Origin: RBG-16-68-21 sp035286665
Lineage (GTDB): Bacteria > Actinomycetota > Acidimicrobiia > Spongiisociales > UBA11373
Assembly: GCA_035286665.1 (NCBI GenBank)
Contig: DATECY010000152.1
Span: 1 to 30,389 of the forward strand
DNA: 30,389 bases
Direction: 5' to 3'
Of this stretch, positions 1-6,943 are shown piece by piece. Below the pieces are notes generated by a model. That model was not told where the DNA came from. It made no database searches and saw only the letters and a list, made by a program, of their open reading frames with translations. The translations under genes and the position numbers were made by a program. Position 1 is the stretch's first letter. Every line of letters begins with the position of its first letter.

Positions 1-51
1 GAGGGCGAGGGAGGTGCCGGCCCGCCCGGGGCCGACGAGAAGGATGTCCAT
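1..51 (-). CDS. N-terminus of a Rossmann-fold NAD(P)-binding protein (partial; probably DUF2520 type)
   Basis: Only the first 17 codons are inside the window; the gene continues past the left edge. The peptide starts MDILLVGPGRAGTSLAL, a first beta strand followed by a GxGxxG-type dinucleotide-binding loop. In many actinobacteria folK is followed by a Rossmann/DUF2520 protein and then panC, and folK lies nearby on the same strand here, so that family is the best guess. The ATG is at 51, with a GAGGA about 12 nt upstream, which is a long spacing. Family assignment is inference from context and very little sequence. Confidence 0.55.
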   Translation of the reverse strand, partial: MDILLVGPGRAGTSLAL

Positions 52-105
52 CCGATGTTCCAGTCCTCGAGGGGTACCAGACAGGAAGACAGTCTAGGAG
101 CCGGG

Positions 106-133
106 CCTTGGACCTTGGACCTTGGACCTTGGA
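106..133. repeat. Heptanucleotide tandem array, 4 x CCTTGGA
   Basis: Four perfect consecutive copies of the 7-bp unit CCTTGGA occupy 106-133. The array lies in the non-coding gap between the partial Rossmann gene and the 170-aa unknown gene. It belongs to the heptad arrays seen at other intergenic sites in this window. Confidence 0.9.
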
Positions 134-155
134 CCGACGCCCTGGCCCGGTCCTG

Positions 156-183
156 CGAACCACGAACTACGAATCACGAACCC
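156..183. repeat. Heptanucleotide tandem array, 4 x CGAANNN
   Basis: Four consecutive 7-bp units read CGAACCA, CGAACTA, CGAATCA and CGAACCC. The array ends at 183, directly abutting the TGA stop (184-186) of the minus-strand gene to its right, so that gene's 3' untranslated region begins with the array. Confidence 0.9.
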
Positions 184-696
184 TCACTGCGCCTGCTGCA
201 CCGGCACCAGATCCTTCTCACCCATCACCCCGAAGTTGGCCAGGACCTGGGCAAGGACCACCACCCCGAGGTGGACGGGGGCGAGGGCCTCCACCACGAA
301 GGGACGCCGGTGGATGGCCGCCACCTCGCTCTCGTACTCCACCAGGATCCACCGCTGGGCCCGTCCCCGGCTCGCCTCGGCAGGGTTGAACGAGTACACG
401 TGGTCCCGGGTGCTGATCCCGTAGTTGCCGTCCCCGGCGGTGGAGCGGGCAATGGCGGCCCCGCCTTCCGCCGCGATCACCGGGCACACCCAGCGGTGAC
501 GGGCCACCGAGCCCACCCGCCACCGGGCGCCGTCGGGGAGGCGGACCCGCTGCCCGGTCCCGAGGAACACGCTGAACCAGGAAAGCCGGCCCAACTCGAG
601 CAGCACGGTGCCCTGGTCGGTGACCAGCCGGCTCCGGGGAAAGCCCCACCCCGGCATGCGCACAATCCGGGCACGGCCGGCGAAGGTGTGGCCCAC
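184..696 (-). CDS. Conserved-looking hypothetical protein, 170 aa
   Basis: I do not recognise this protein with confidence. It has an even, beta-rich composition, a motif RLSWFSVFLGTGQRV near residue 40, Trp-containing blocks (WRVGS, HRWVCPV, RWILVEYESEV) and a hydrophobic C-terminal stretch (VHLGVVVLAQVLANFGV) that could be a short membrane helix. The start used is GTG at 696; an in-frame ATG at 657 gives a 157-aa version beginning MPGWGF and is a good alternative. It is divergent from the scramblase-like gene at 934, and a repeat-rich 237-bp gap separates them. Both may be beta-barrel lipid-associated proteins, but that is speculation. Its stop codon abuts a heptad array. Confidence 0.65.
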   Translation of the reverse strand: MGHTFAGRARIVRMPGWGFPRSRLVTDQGTVLLELGRLSWFSVFLGTGQRVRLPDGARWRVGSVARHRWVCPVIAAEGGAAIARSTAGDGNYGISTRDHVYSFNPAEASRGRAQRWILVEYESEVAAIHRRPFVVEALAPVHLGVVVLAQVLANFGVMGEKDLVPVQQAQ

Positions 697-717
697 GGCC
701 CGAAGGGTAGGGGAACC

Positions 718-905
718 CGTCTCCTCCCCCGGAGGGAGAGGTGGCGCCGAGCGCAGCGAGGCGACGGAGGGACCAACCCGACATCGATCACGCGCTGCCC
801 CCCTCCCGGCTTCGCCGTGCTCCCTCCTCCGGGGGGAGAGAAGATTCCCCCCTCCAGGCTGCGCCGGAGTCCTCCTACGGGGAGAGGAGAGACGTCTCCT
901 CCGGG
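718..905. repeat. Palindrome-rich intergenic repeat block
   Basis: The divergent gap 697-933 is made largely of short inverted repeats rich in CTCC/GGAG. Examples are TCTCCTC near 719 facing GAGGGAGA near 733, CTCCC near 820 facing GGGAG near 835, and a clean 7-bp stem GAGGAGA (884-890), loop GACG, TCTCCTC (895-901). A segment at 736-772 (GAGGTGGCGCCGAGCG onward) recurs in inverted orientation at 1592-1623, beyond the scramblase-like gene. The block may contain promoters for both flanking genes, but I see no convincing -35/-10 pair. Confidence 0.6.
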
Positions 906-933
906 CGGAAGCAACGTGGCTACCGTCCGCTTC

Positions 934-1536
934 ATGTCACTCCTCGATCACAACCAGATCGTCATCAACCAGAAGGCCAAGCTCATCGAGCTGACCAACG
1001 AGTACAAGATCCACGACACCGCCGGAAACGAGGTGGGCGTCATCCGTCAGGAGGGTCAATCGACCCTGAAAAAGATGGCCCGGTTCGTCTCCAGCCTCGA
1101 CCAGTTCATGACCCACCGGCTGGCCGCCTACGAGGCCGACGGGTCCAAGGTGCTCGAGCTGGTGCGGCCGCGCAAGATCGTCAAGTCCACCCTCGAGGTG
1201 TACGACGGCATCGGCGGCCTGGCGGGGACGATCCGTCAGCAGAACGTGTTCGGCAAGATCCGTTTCGGGCTCCACGACGCCGCCGGGCAGAAGATCGGTG
1301 AGATCCGCGCGGAGAACTGGCGGGCGTGGAACTTCTCGATCGTCGACGTGACCGACACCGAGGTGGGCCGGATCACCAAGACGTGGGAGGGTTTCGCCAA
1401 GACGATCTTCACCACGGCCGACAACTACCTTCTCGACGTGTCGCCGACGCTGAAGGGCACGCTGCGGATGCTGGTGTTCGCCTCGGCGGTGGGCGTGGAC
1501 ACCGCCCTCAAGCAGGACCAGCGGGGGCTGAACTAG
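934..1536 (+). CDS. Phospholipid scramblase-related / LURP-one-like protein
   Basis: A 200-aa protein of the tubby-like scramblase/LURP-one fold found in many actinobacteria. It opens MSLLDHNQIVINQKAKLIEL and continues with repeated beta-strand blocks ending in G-x-I-R (EVGVIRQEG, LAGTIRQQN, KIGEIRAEN). The family signature comes near residues 140-170 (VGRITKTWEGFAKTIFTTAD), followed by a hydrophobic C-terminal helix (GTLRMLVFASAVGVDTALK), which in scramblases may insert in the membrane. The reading frame stays open far upstream to 55, but that extension runs through palindromic repeats and has no family likeness. Start choice is between ATG 934 and GTG 916; the latter has GGAAG at 907-911. 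Biochemical role in bacteria is unknown. It stands alone, divergent from the gene to its left. Confidence 0.8.
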   Translation: MSLLDHNQIVINQKAKLIELTNEYKIHDTAGNEVGVIRQEGQSTLKKMARFVSSLDQFMTHRLAAYEADGSKVLELVRPRKIVKSTLEVYDGIGGLAGTIRQQNVFGKIRFGLHDAAGQKIGEIRAENWRAWNFSIVDVTDTEVGRITKTWEGFAKTIFTTADNYLLDVSPTLKGTLRMLVFASAVGVDTALKQDQRGLN

Positions 1537-1591
1537 GGCCGAGCGCGAGTGCGGGTCTCGGGATAGACCGGGATCGGAGAGCAAGGTCGAG

Positions 1592-1623
1592 ACCCCCTCC
1601 GCCTCGCTCCGCTCGGCACCTCA
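1592..1623. repeat. Inverted copy of the 736-772 repeat
   Basis: Read on the minus strand this segment gives TGAGGTGCCGAGCGGAGCGA and then GGCGGAGGGGGT. It aligns, with two 2-bp gaps, to 736-772 on the plus strand. The two copies flank the scramblase-like gene as an imperfect inverted pair. The rest of 1537-1737 holds further CTCCCCC/GGGGGAG palindromes (for example AATCCGCCGAAGGCGGGAGG around 1671) and no gene that I can support. Confidence 0.55.
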
Positions 1624-1737
1624 GGGGGAGGCAGGGTTCGCGGCGTCGTTTCTCCCCCTGAACTGAAGGGGAATCCGCCGAAGGCGGGAGGGGGATTCGG
1701 CAGTGACGCGACTGGCGCCAGCGCCCTCCGGCATTCC

Positions 1738-1771
1738 GTGACACCTCCCCCTTCGGGAGTGGAAACGTCAC
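1738..1771. terminator. Possible terminator hairpin at the end of the RHH/76-aa operon
   Basis: GTGAC (1738-1742) and GTCAC (1767-1771) can pair, enclosing an inner stem CTCCC (1745-1749), loop CCTTC, GGGAG (1755-1759). The distal arm overlaps the stop codon of the 76-aa gene. There is no clear T-run, so Rho-independent activity is uncertain. Confidence 0.35.
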
Positions 1772-1998
1772 GTGCGATCCGCCAGCTTGGCGTTCAGGGC
1801 GTCCACCCACGCCAGGAACGTGACCACGGCATGTTCGTGGCCGCGCTGGTAGGCGTCGTGCCAGTCGGCGTGGTGGCCATGCCGCGAGTGCAGGCGAGGC
1901 GTGAAGTCGGTGACCACGGTCGAGTCCCCATCGCCGCGGGTGTTCAGTTGGATGACCTCGACGCGAACAACGTCGTCAAGACTGAGCCCGTTCAGCAC
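1768..1998 (-). CDS. Unknown 76-aa protein paired with an RHH-type gene
   Basis: Starts at GTG 1998, two bases after the stop of the ribbon-helix-helix-like gene, so the pair is almost certainly co-translated. The protein is His/Asp/Arg-rich in its middle (PRLHSRHGHHADWHDAYQRG) and ends with a likely helix (VVTFLAWVDALNAKLADRT). I do not recognise a family. It is too short for a PIN-domain toxin and lacks the residues of RelE or MazF toxins that I would look for. The arrangement, DNA-binding-like gene first and small partner second, matches a type II toxin-antitoxin layout, but toxin function is only a hypothesis. Confidence 0.6.
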   Translation of the reverse strand: MLNGLSLDDVVRVEVIQLNTRGDGDSTVVTDFTPRLHSRHGHHADWHDAYQRGHEHAVVTFLAWVDALNAKLADRT

Positions 1999-2000
1999 GC

Positions 2001-2264
2001 CTACTCGGCTTGCCTGAGCCGTGCCCCCTCGAAGCCGTCAAGCAGATCCCGGAGGGCCACCGCATCGCCCTCTCGGACCCTGGTGATCAGGTCCTCGTGC
2101 TCGTCCATGTGAGTGTCGGCGCTCGACCGGGCAGCCTCGTACGCGGTGACATACGCGTCGATGGCACGTTCGGCGATCTCCGATGCCGGCTGGCCGGTAT
2201 CCTCGGCGATACGCCGTACGCGACGTATGACCTTCTTGTCCCGAATCCTGATGGCGCCCCTCAC
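2001..2264 (-). CDS. Ribbon-helix-helix-like small DNA-binding protein (antitoxin-like)
   Basis: An 87-aa protein with an N-terminal beta strand and two helices resembling RHH antitoxins of the VapB/CopG kind: IRIRDKKVIRRVRRIAEDTG, then QPASEIAERAIDAYVTAYEA. The C-terminal half is acidic (DEHEDLITRVREGDAVALRDLLDGFEGARLRQAE in two blocks) and could bind a partner. The start GTG 2264 was chosen because AGGAG lies 6 nt upstream; the longer frame from 2396 overlaps folK and is not protein-like. It follows folK by 25 nt and precedes the 76-aa gene by 2 nt, so it may be read through from the folate operon or form its own unit. Autoregulation would be expected if it is an antitoxin. Confidence 0.65.
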   Translation of the reverse strand: MRGAIRIRDKKVIRRVRRIAEDTGQPASEIAERAIDAYVTAYEAARSSADTHMDEHEDLITRVREGDAVALRDLLDGFEGARLRQAE

Positions 2265-2289
2265 TTGTCGCTCCTGTTCTGACTGCCAG

Positions 2290-2808
2290 TCACTGTACCG
2301 GTGGGTTGGTTCGCCGGGAACCCCCTGCCCACCCCGGGCTCTCCGCCACCTCCGCCTCTTGGCCGGCCACCGCTTCAAGCAGGTCGGCAACCGCACCGTA
2401 CCCCGGCACCACCGCCGTGGGCCAGACCTCGGCGAGCGGGGCGAGCACGAACCGGCGATGGGTGATACCGGGGTGCGGCACTCGCAGCCCGGGTGCGTCG
2501 ATGACGGCGTCGCCGTAGAGGAGCAGGTCGAGGTCGAGGGGGCGGGGTCCCCACCGTTCCCGACGCTCCCGGCCGGCGACCCGCTCCAGGTCGAGACAGG
2601 CGGCGAGGAAGGGCCGGGGGGCCATCACGGTGTCGACGATCACCACCGCGTTGAGATAGTCGTCCTGGGGCGGACCGCCTACCGGTGCGGTCTCCCAGAG
2701 CGAGGACACCGAGGTGACGATCCCCAGCCGGCCCAGTCCGACGACGGCTGCGAGGAGATGGCTCCGTCGGTCCCCCAGGTTCGCCCCGAGGCCGACCGCG
2801 GCAAGCAG
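2290..2808 (-). CDS. folK: 6-hydroxymethyl-7,8-dihydropterin pyrophosphokinase (HPPK)
   Basis: Transfers pyrophosphate from ATP to 6-hydroxymethyl-dihydropterin, the step before dihydropteroate synthase in folate synthesis. Family motifs are all present: VGLGANLGDR at the N-terminus, SLWETAPVGGPPQDDYLNAV, then RWGPRPLDLDLLLYGD with the metal-binding aspartates, and PHPGITHRRFVLAPLAEV. Length 172 aa is typical. The start is unusual: no ATG, GTG or TTG lies in frame near the N-terminus. The best choice is CTG at 2808, giving MLAAVGLGAN, with GGGGG six bases upstream and one base separating it from the previous gene's stop. The ATG-type start at 3156 would add over 100 residues of non-homologous sequence overlapping the upstream gene. 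Confidence 0.9.
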   Translation of the reverse strand: MLAAVGLGANLGDRRSHLLAAVVGLGRLGIVTSVSSLWETAPVGGPPQDDYLNAVVIVDTVMAPRPFLAACLDLERVAGRERRERWGPRPLDLDLLLYGDAVIDAPGLRVPHPGITHRRFVLAPLAEVWPTAVVPGYGAVADLLEAVAGQEAEVAESPGWAGGSRRTNPPVQ

Positions 2809-2809
2809 C

Positions 2810-3286
2810 TCAGGCCCCCGTCGCCCCGGGGATGACGGCGCGCGCCTCGGGTCCGAGGGGCCGCTTGAGGATCTCCTGGACGAGAGCGGTTGCCATGATC
2901 GGATCGACCACCCGCTTGGAGTGCACGAGGTAGGCGGCGAGCACTCCGGCCACGGAGTCGTCGACGACGTCGCGGTGCACGAGCAACACCGTCTTGGGCA
3001 CGGCGAGGATCCGGGAAATGGTCCGGGAAACCCTGGCCACGCCGTCGACCTCGAGTTCGGGCAACGGCTCGCTGAACGCACGCATTCCGGCGGCCTCGTA
3101 GGCGGCGAGGTTCTGGTTGCCGTCGAGGAGGGTGAGAACGGTGTTGACCCCGACATGGCGGAGCCAGGCGATCTCCTCCTCGCGGCGGATGCGCCGGTGT
3201 TGGAATCCGTATCCCCCGATGCGTTCTGCGACCGCGAGACGACGAGCGATCACCCAGGTGAAGGCGCGAGGTTCGAGACCGGTCAT
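2810..3286 (-). CDS. Dual-specificity/tyrosine phosphatase-like protein lacking the catalytic Cys and Arg (pseudophosphatase)
   Basis: A 158-aa protein whose layout follows the small DSP fold: FTWVIARRLAVAER (strand of the RLA type) near residue 9, EEEIAWLRHVGVNTVLTLLD at 37-55, then a stretch of helices, VLLVHRDVVDDSVAGVLAAYL at 100-120 and a final helix. In active phosphatases the last strand leads to HCxxxxxR with a catalytic Cys and Arg, followed by an AAYL-type helix. Here the matching positions read H104-R105 and S111, so both catalytic residues are missing and hydrolysis is unlikely. Assignment rests on pattern reading, not a search. It starts at ATG 3286, five bases after folP, and is followed one base later by folK, occupying the place where folB usually sits. 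A scaffold or pterin-related role is possible but unproven. Confidence 0.7.
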   Translation of the reverse strand: MTGLEPRAFTWVIARRLAVAERIGGYGFQHRRIRREEEIAWLRHVGVNTVLTLLDGNQNLAAYEAAGMRAFSEPLPELEVDGVARVSRTISRILAVPKTVLLVHRDVVDDSVAGVLAAYLVHSKRVVDPIMATALVQEILKRPLGPEARAVIPGATGA

Positions 3287-3291
3287 TTTCT

Positions 3292-4137
3292 TCAGATGTC
3301 CTCGACCCGCACGATAGCGTCGACCACGCGCGCACAACGCGTTCCCATGACCACGTTGTGTACTCGAATGATGGAGGCGCCGGCGACGATGGCGACGGCG
3401 TGCGCCACCGCCGTCGGCGGGTCACGATCCTCAGGCGACAGTGGTCCCAGCACCCGTTCGAGGAAGGATTTCCGGGACGCTCCGACCAACACCGGGTGTC
3501 CGGTGTCGGCCAATCTGGCGACGCCGGTGGTGAGAAGGTCGAGGTTGTGCGCCAGCGTCTTGCCGAACCCGATCCCCGGATCCACCACGATGCGATCCGG
3601 GGCGACACCCGCCGCCTGGGCTGCTTCGACCCGAGCGAGCAGGTACGCGGTCACCTCGCCCACCACGTCGTCGTAGTGGGGATCGGCCTGCATGGTCCGT
3701 GGCGTCCCCGGCAGGTGCATGAGCACCACGCCCACCCCGGCGGTCGAAACCAGCGACACCATCTCCGGATCGCCGAGGGCGGTGACGTCGTTGACGATCA
3801 CGGCCCCGGCGTCGATCGCCGCGGCGGCGACCTCCACTTTGGAGGTGTCCACCGAGACGGCCACACCTGCGGACACGAGGGCGCGAATCACCGGAACCAC
3901 CCGGTCGATCTCCTCGGCGGCGGGAACCGGATCGGAGCCGGGCCGGGTCGATTCGCCACCGACGTCCACGATGTCGGCGCCGTCCACTCGCATCTGCAGC
4001 CCGTGAGCCACCGCGGCGTCGAAGGCGAGGAACTTGCCGCCGTCGGAGAACGAGTCGGGGGTGACGTTGAGGACCCCCATGACCAGGGTGTGGTCTGCGG
4101 TGTCGAGCACCCGACCGCCACCGACCGCCCATCGCAT
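3292..4137 (-). CDS. folP: Dihydropteroate synthase
   Basis: Condenses 6-hydroxymethyl-dihydropterin pyrophosphate with p-aminobenzoate; the target of sulfonamides. The TIM-barrel signatures are in order: TLVMGVLNVTPDSFSDGG near residue 20, GADIVDVGGESTRPGSDPV, NDVTAL, DPGIGFGKTLAHN, VLVGASRKSFL, and IIRVHNV at the C-terminus (the usual form is RVHDV). Length 281 aa is normal. ATG 4137 begins MRWAVGGGR; a longer frame from 4272 would overlap ftsH and reads as non-protein Arg/His-rich sequence. It lies 23 nt after ftsH and 5 nt before the phosphatase-like gene, in the ftsH-folP-x-folK operon. folE, often between ftsH and folP in actinobacteria, is absent. Confidence 0.95.
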   Translation of the reverse strand: MRWAVGGGRVLDTADHTLVMGVLNVTPDSFSDGGKFLAFDAAVAHGLQMRVDGADIVDVGGESTRPGSDPVPAAEEIDRVVPVIRALVSAGVAVSVDTSKVEVAAAAIDAGAVIVNDVTALGDPEMVSLVSTAGVGVVLMHLPGTPRTMQADPHYDDVVGEVTAYLLARVEAAQAAGVAPDRIVVDPGIGFGKTLAHNLDLLTTGVARLADTGHPVLVGASRKSFLERVLGPLSPEDRDPPTAVAHAVAIVAGASIIRVHNVVMGTRCARVVDAIVRVEDI

Positions 4138-4160
4138 GATCGGGCGGGATCGGCGCAGGG

Positions 4161-6080
<1,920 letters not shown>

Positions 6081-6147
6081 GCGTTCATCTCCGATGTGCC
6101 GACACCTGGCGTGACGGGTGCTTCATGGTATCGGGCTGGAAACGGTA

Positions 6148-6180
6148 AGACCGGAGCCGAGCTTCGCCCGACTCCGGTCT
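6148..6180. repeat. 9-bp inverted repeat upstream of ftsH
   Basis: AGACCGGAG (6148-6156) is the exact reverse complement of CTCCGGTCT (6172-6180), leaving a 15-nt loop. It directly borders the heptad array that starts at 6181. It could be an operator or a hairpin in the 5' flank of ftsH. Confidence 0.7.
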
Positions 6181-6236
6181 GCGATGAGCGATGAGCCATG
6201 AGCCATGAGCGAAGGGCGATGAGCAATGCGCGGAGC
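6181..6236. repeat. Heptanucleotide tandem array, 8 units of GCNATGA type
   Basis: Eight consecutive 7-bp units: GCGATGA twice, GCCATGA twice, GCGAAGG, GCGATGA, GCAATGC and GCGGAGC. The period is exact over 56 bp while the sequence decays towards the right end. Confidence 0.9.
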
Positions 6237-6238
6237 CG

Positions 6239-6396
6239 GCCGGGTGTGGTCGCGCCGATGCACGTTGGGCGGTGCCGGCCCCCGGGCCGGTGCCCTCCCC
6301 CCAACCCCCTCCCACCGCCGCCGGGTGTGGTCGCGCCGATGCACGTTGGGCGGTGCCGGCCCCCGGGCCGGTGCCCTCCCCCCAACCCCCTCCCAC
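6239..6396. repeat. Two tandem copies of an 81-bp-period element with an internal palindrome
   Basis: The segment 6239-6315 is repeated identically at 6320-6396 (77 identical bases, offset 81). Each copy contains GGTGCCGGCCCCCGGGCCGG and then TGCC, which folds as CCGGCCC/GGGCCGG extended by two G-U and two G-C pairs, and ends in a C-rich tract with CCCCCTCCCAC. Perfect identity suggests a recent duplication or gene conversion. Confidence 0.9.
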
Positions 6397-6410
6397 GAAG
6401 TGGGAGGGGG
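6386..6410 (-). terminator. Strong hairpin behind hpt
   Basis: CCCCCTCCCAC (6386-6396), loop GAA, GTGGGAGGGGG (6400-6410) is a perfect 11-bp stem 14 bp downstream of the hpt stop. On the minus strand it is followed by TTGGGG rather than a T-run. Its proximal arm lies inside the second 81-bp copy. Probably ends the tilS-hpt transcript. Confidence 0.55.
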
Positions 6411-6424
6411 AGGAAGAACTGGCC

Positions 6425-6943
6425 CTACTCCTCCATCACCGCCACGTGGGGGAGGTTGCGCATCGTGCCCATGAGGTCCAGGCCGTAGCCGATCACGAAG
6501 TCGGGGGGGATCTCGAAGCCCACGTACTTCACGTCGATAGGGACCCGCTGCAACCCCGACTTGAGCAGCAAGGTGGCGATCTCCAGCGAGGCAGGGCTCC
6601 GCACCTCGAGGTTGCGACGCAGGTAACCGAGGGTGAGCCCCGAATCGATGATGTCTTCGACGATGAGCACGTGTCTTCCGGCGATCTCCTGGTCGAGGTC
6701 CTTGAGGATGCGAACGACCCCAGAGGTGTGGGTGGCCTCCCCGTAGGAGGACACGGCCATGAAGTCGATGTCGAGCGGAAGTCTGATCTCCCTGGCGAGG
6801 TCCGCCATCACCATGAAGGCGCCTTTGAGCACCGCGACCAGGAGCAGATCCTTGCCCTCGTAGTCGCGGGTGATCTCCGCCCCCAGCTCGGCGAGCCGGG
6901 CAGCGATCTGTTCCTTGGTCACCAGCACCCGTCCGACCTTCAC
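6425..6943 (-). CDS. hpt: Hypoxanthine phosphoribosyltransferase
   Basis: Purine salvage enzyme making IMP/GMP from hypoxanthine/guanine and PRPP. In the 172-aa sequence the pyrophosphate-binding segment LVAVLKGAFMVMADL lies near 35-49, the flexible-loop SSY follows, and the PRPP loop VLIVEDIIDSGLTL is near 92-105, with the C-terminal VGFEIPPDFVIGYGLD purine-binding region. The GTG start at 6943 overlaps the tilS stop by 4 nt (GTGA), so translation is coupled. The tilS-hpt-ftsH order is common in actinobacteria and firmicutes. Confidence 0.95.
   Translation of the reverse strand: MKVGRVLVTKEQIAARLAELGAEITRDYEGKDLLLVAVLKGAFMVMADLAREIRLPLDIDFMAVSSYGEATHTSGVVRILKDLDQEIAGRHVLIVEDIIDSGLTLGYLRRNLEVRSPASLEIATLLLKSGLQRVPIDVKYVGFEIPPDFVIGYGLDLMGTMRNLPHVAVMEE

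Larger units (their letters stand above)
6081..6424. other. Non-coding 344-bp gap between hpt and ftsH filled with repeats
   Basis: No gene can be supported here. Reading from ftsH towards hpt the gap holds the ftsH leader, a 9-bp inverted repeat (6148-6180), a heptad array (6181-6236), two copies of an 81-bp-period unit (6239-6396), and a strong hairpin just behind hpt (6386-6410). Open frames inside the 81-bp repeats are repetitive Pro/Gly/Arg-rich shadows. A possible -10 TACCAT for ftsH lies at 6130-6125 on the minus strand, without a clear -35. Confidence 0.8.

Noticed and set aside
106..183. CRISPR array
   Set aside because: Units are 7 bp with no spacers, and no cas genes are present.
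55..933. Long N-terminal extension of the scramblase-like frame (from 55)
   Set aside because: It runs through heptad arrays and palindromic repeats, is Pro/Gly/Arg-rich, and overlaps a better minus-strand gene; family homology begins at about 934.
718..1767. Insertion sequence around the scramblase-like gene
   Set aside because: No transposase, and the flanking repeats are short, imperfect and of a dispersed palindromic type.
2809..3156. Longer folK starting at 3156
   Set aside because: The extra residues are Ser/Arg/Pro-rich shadow sequence of the overlapping phosphatase-like gene and have no HPPK likeness.
2810..3286. Annotating the gene between folP and folK as folB by position
   Set aside because: It lacks dihydroneopterin aldolase motifs and instead reads like a phosphatase fold.
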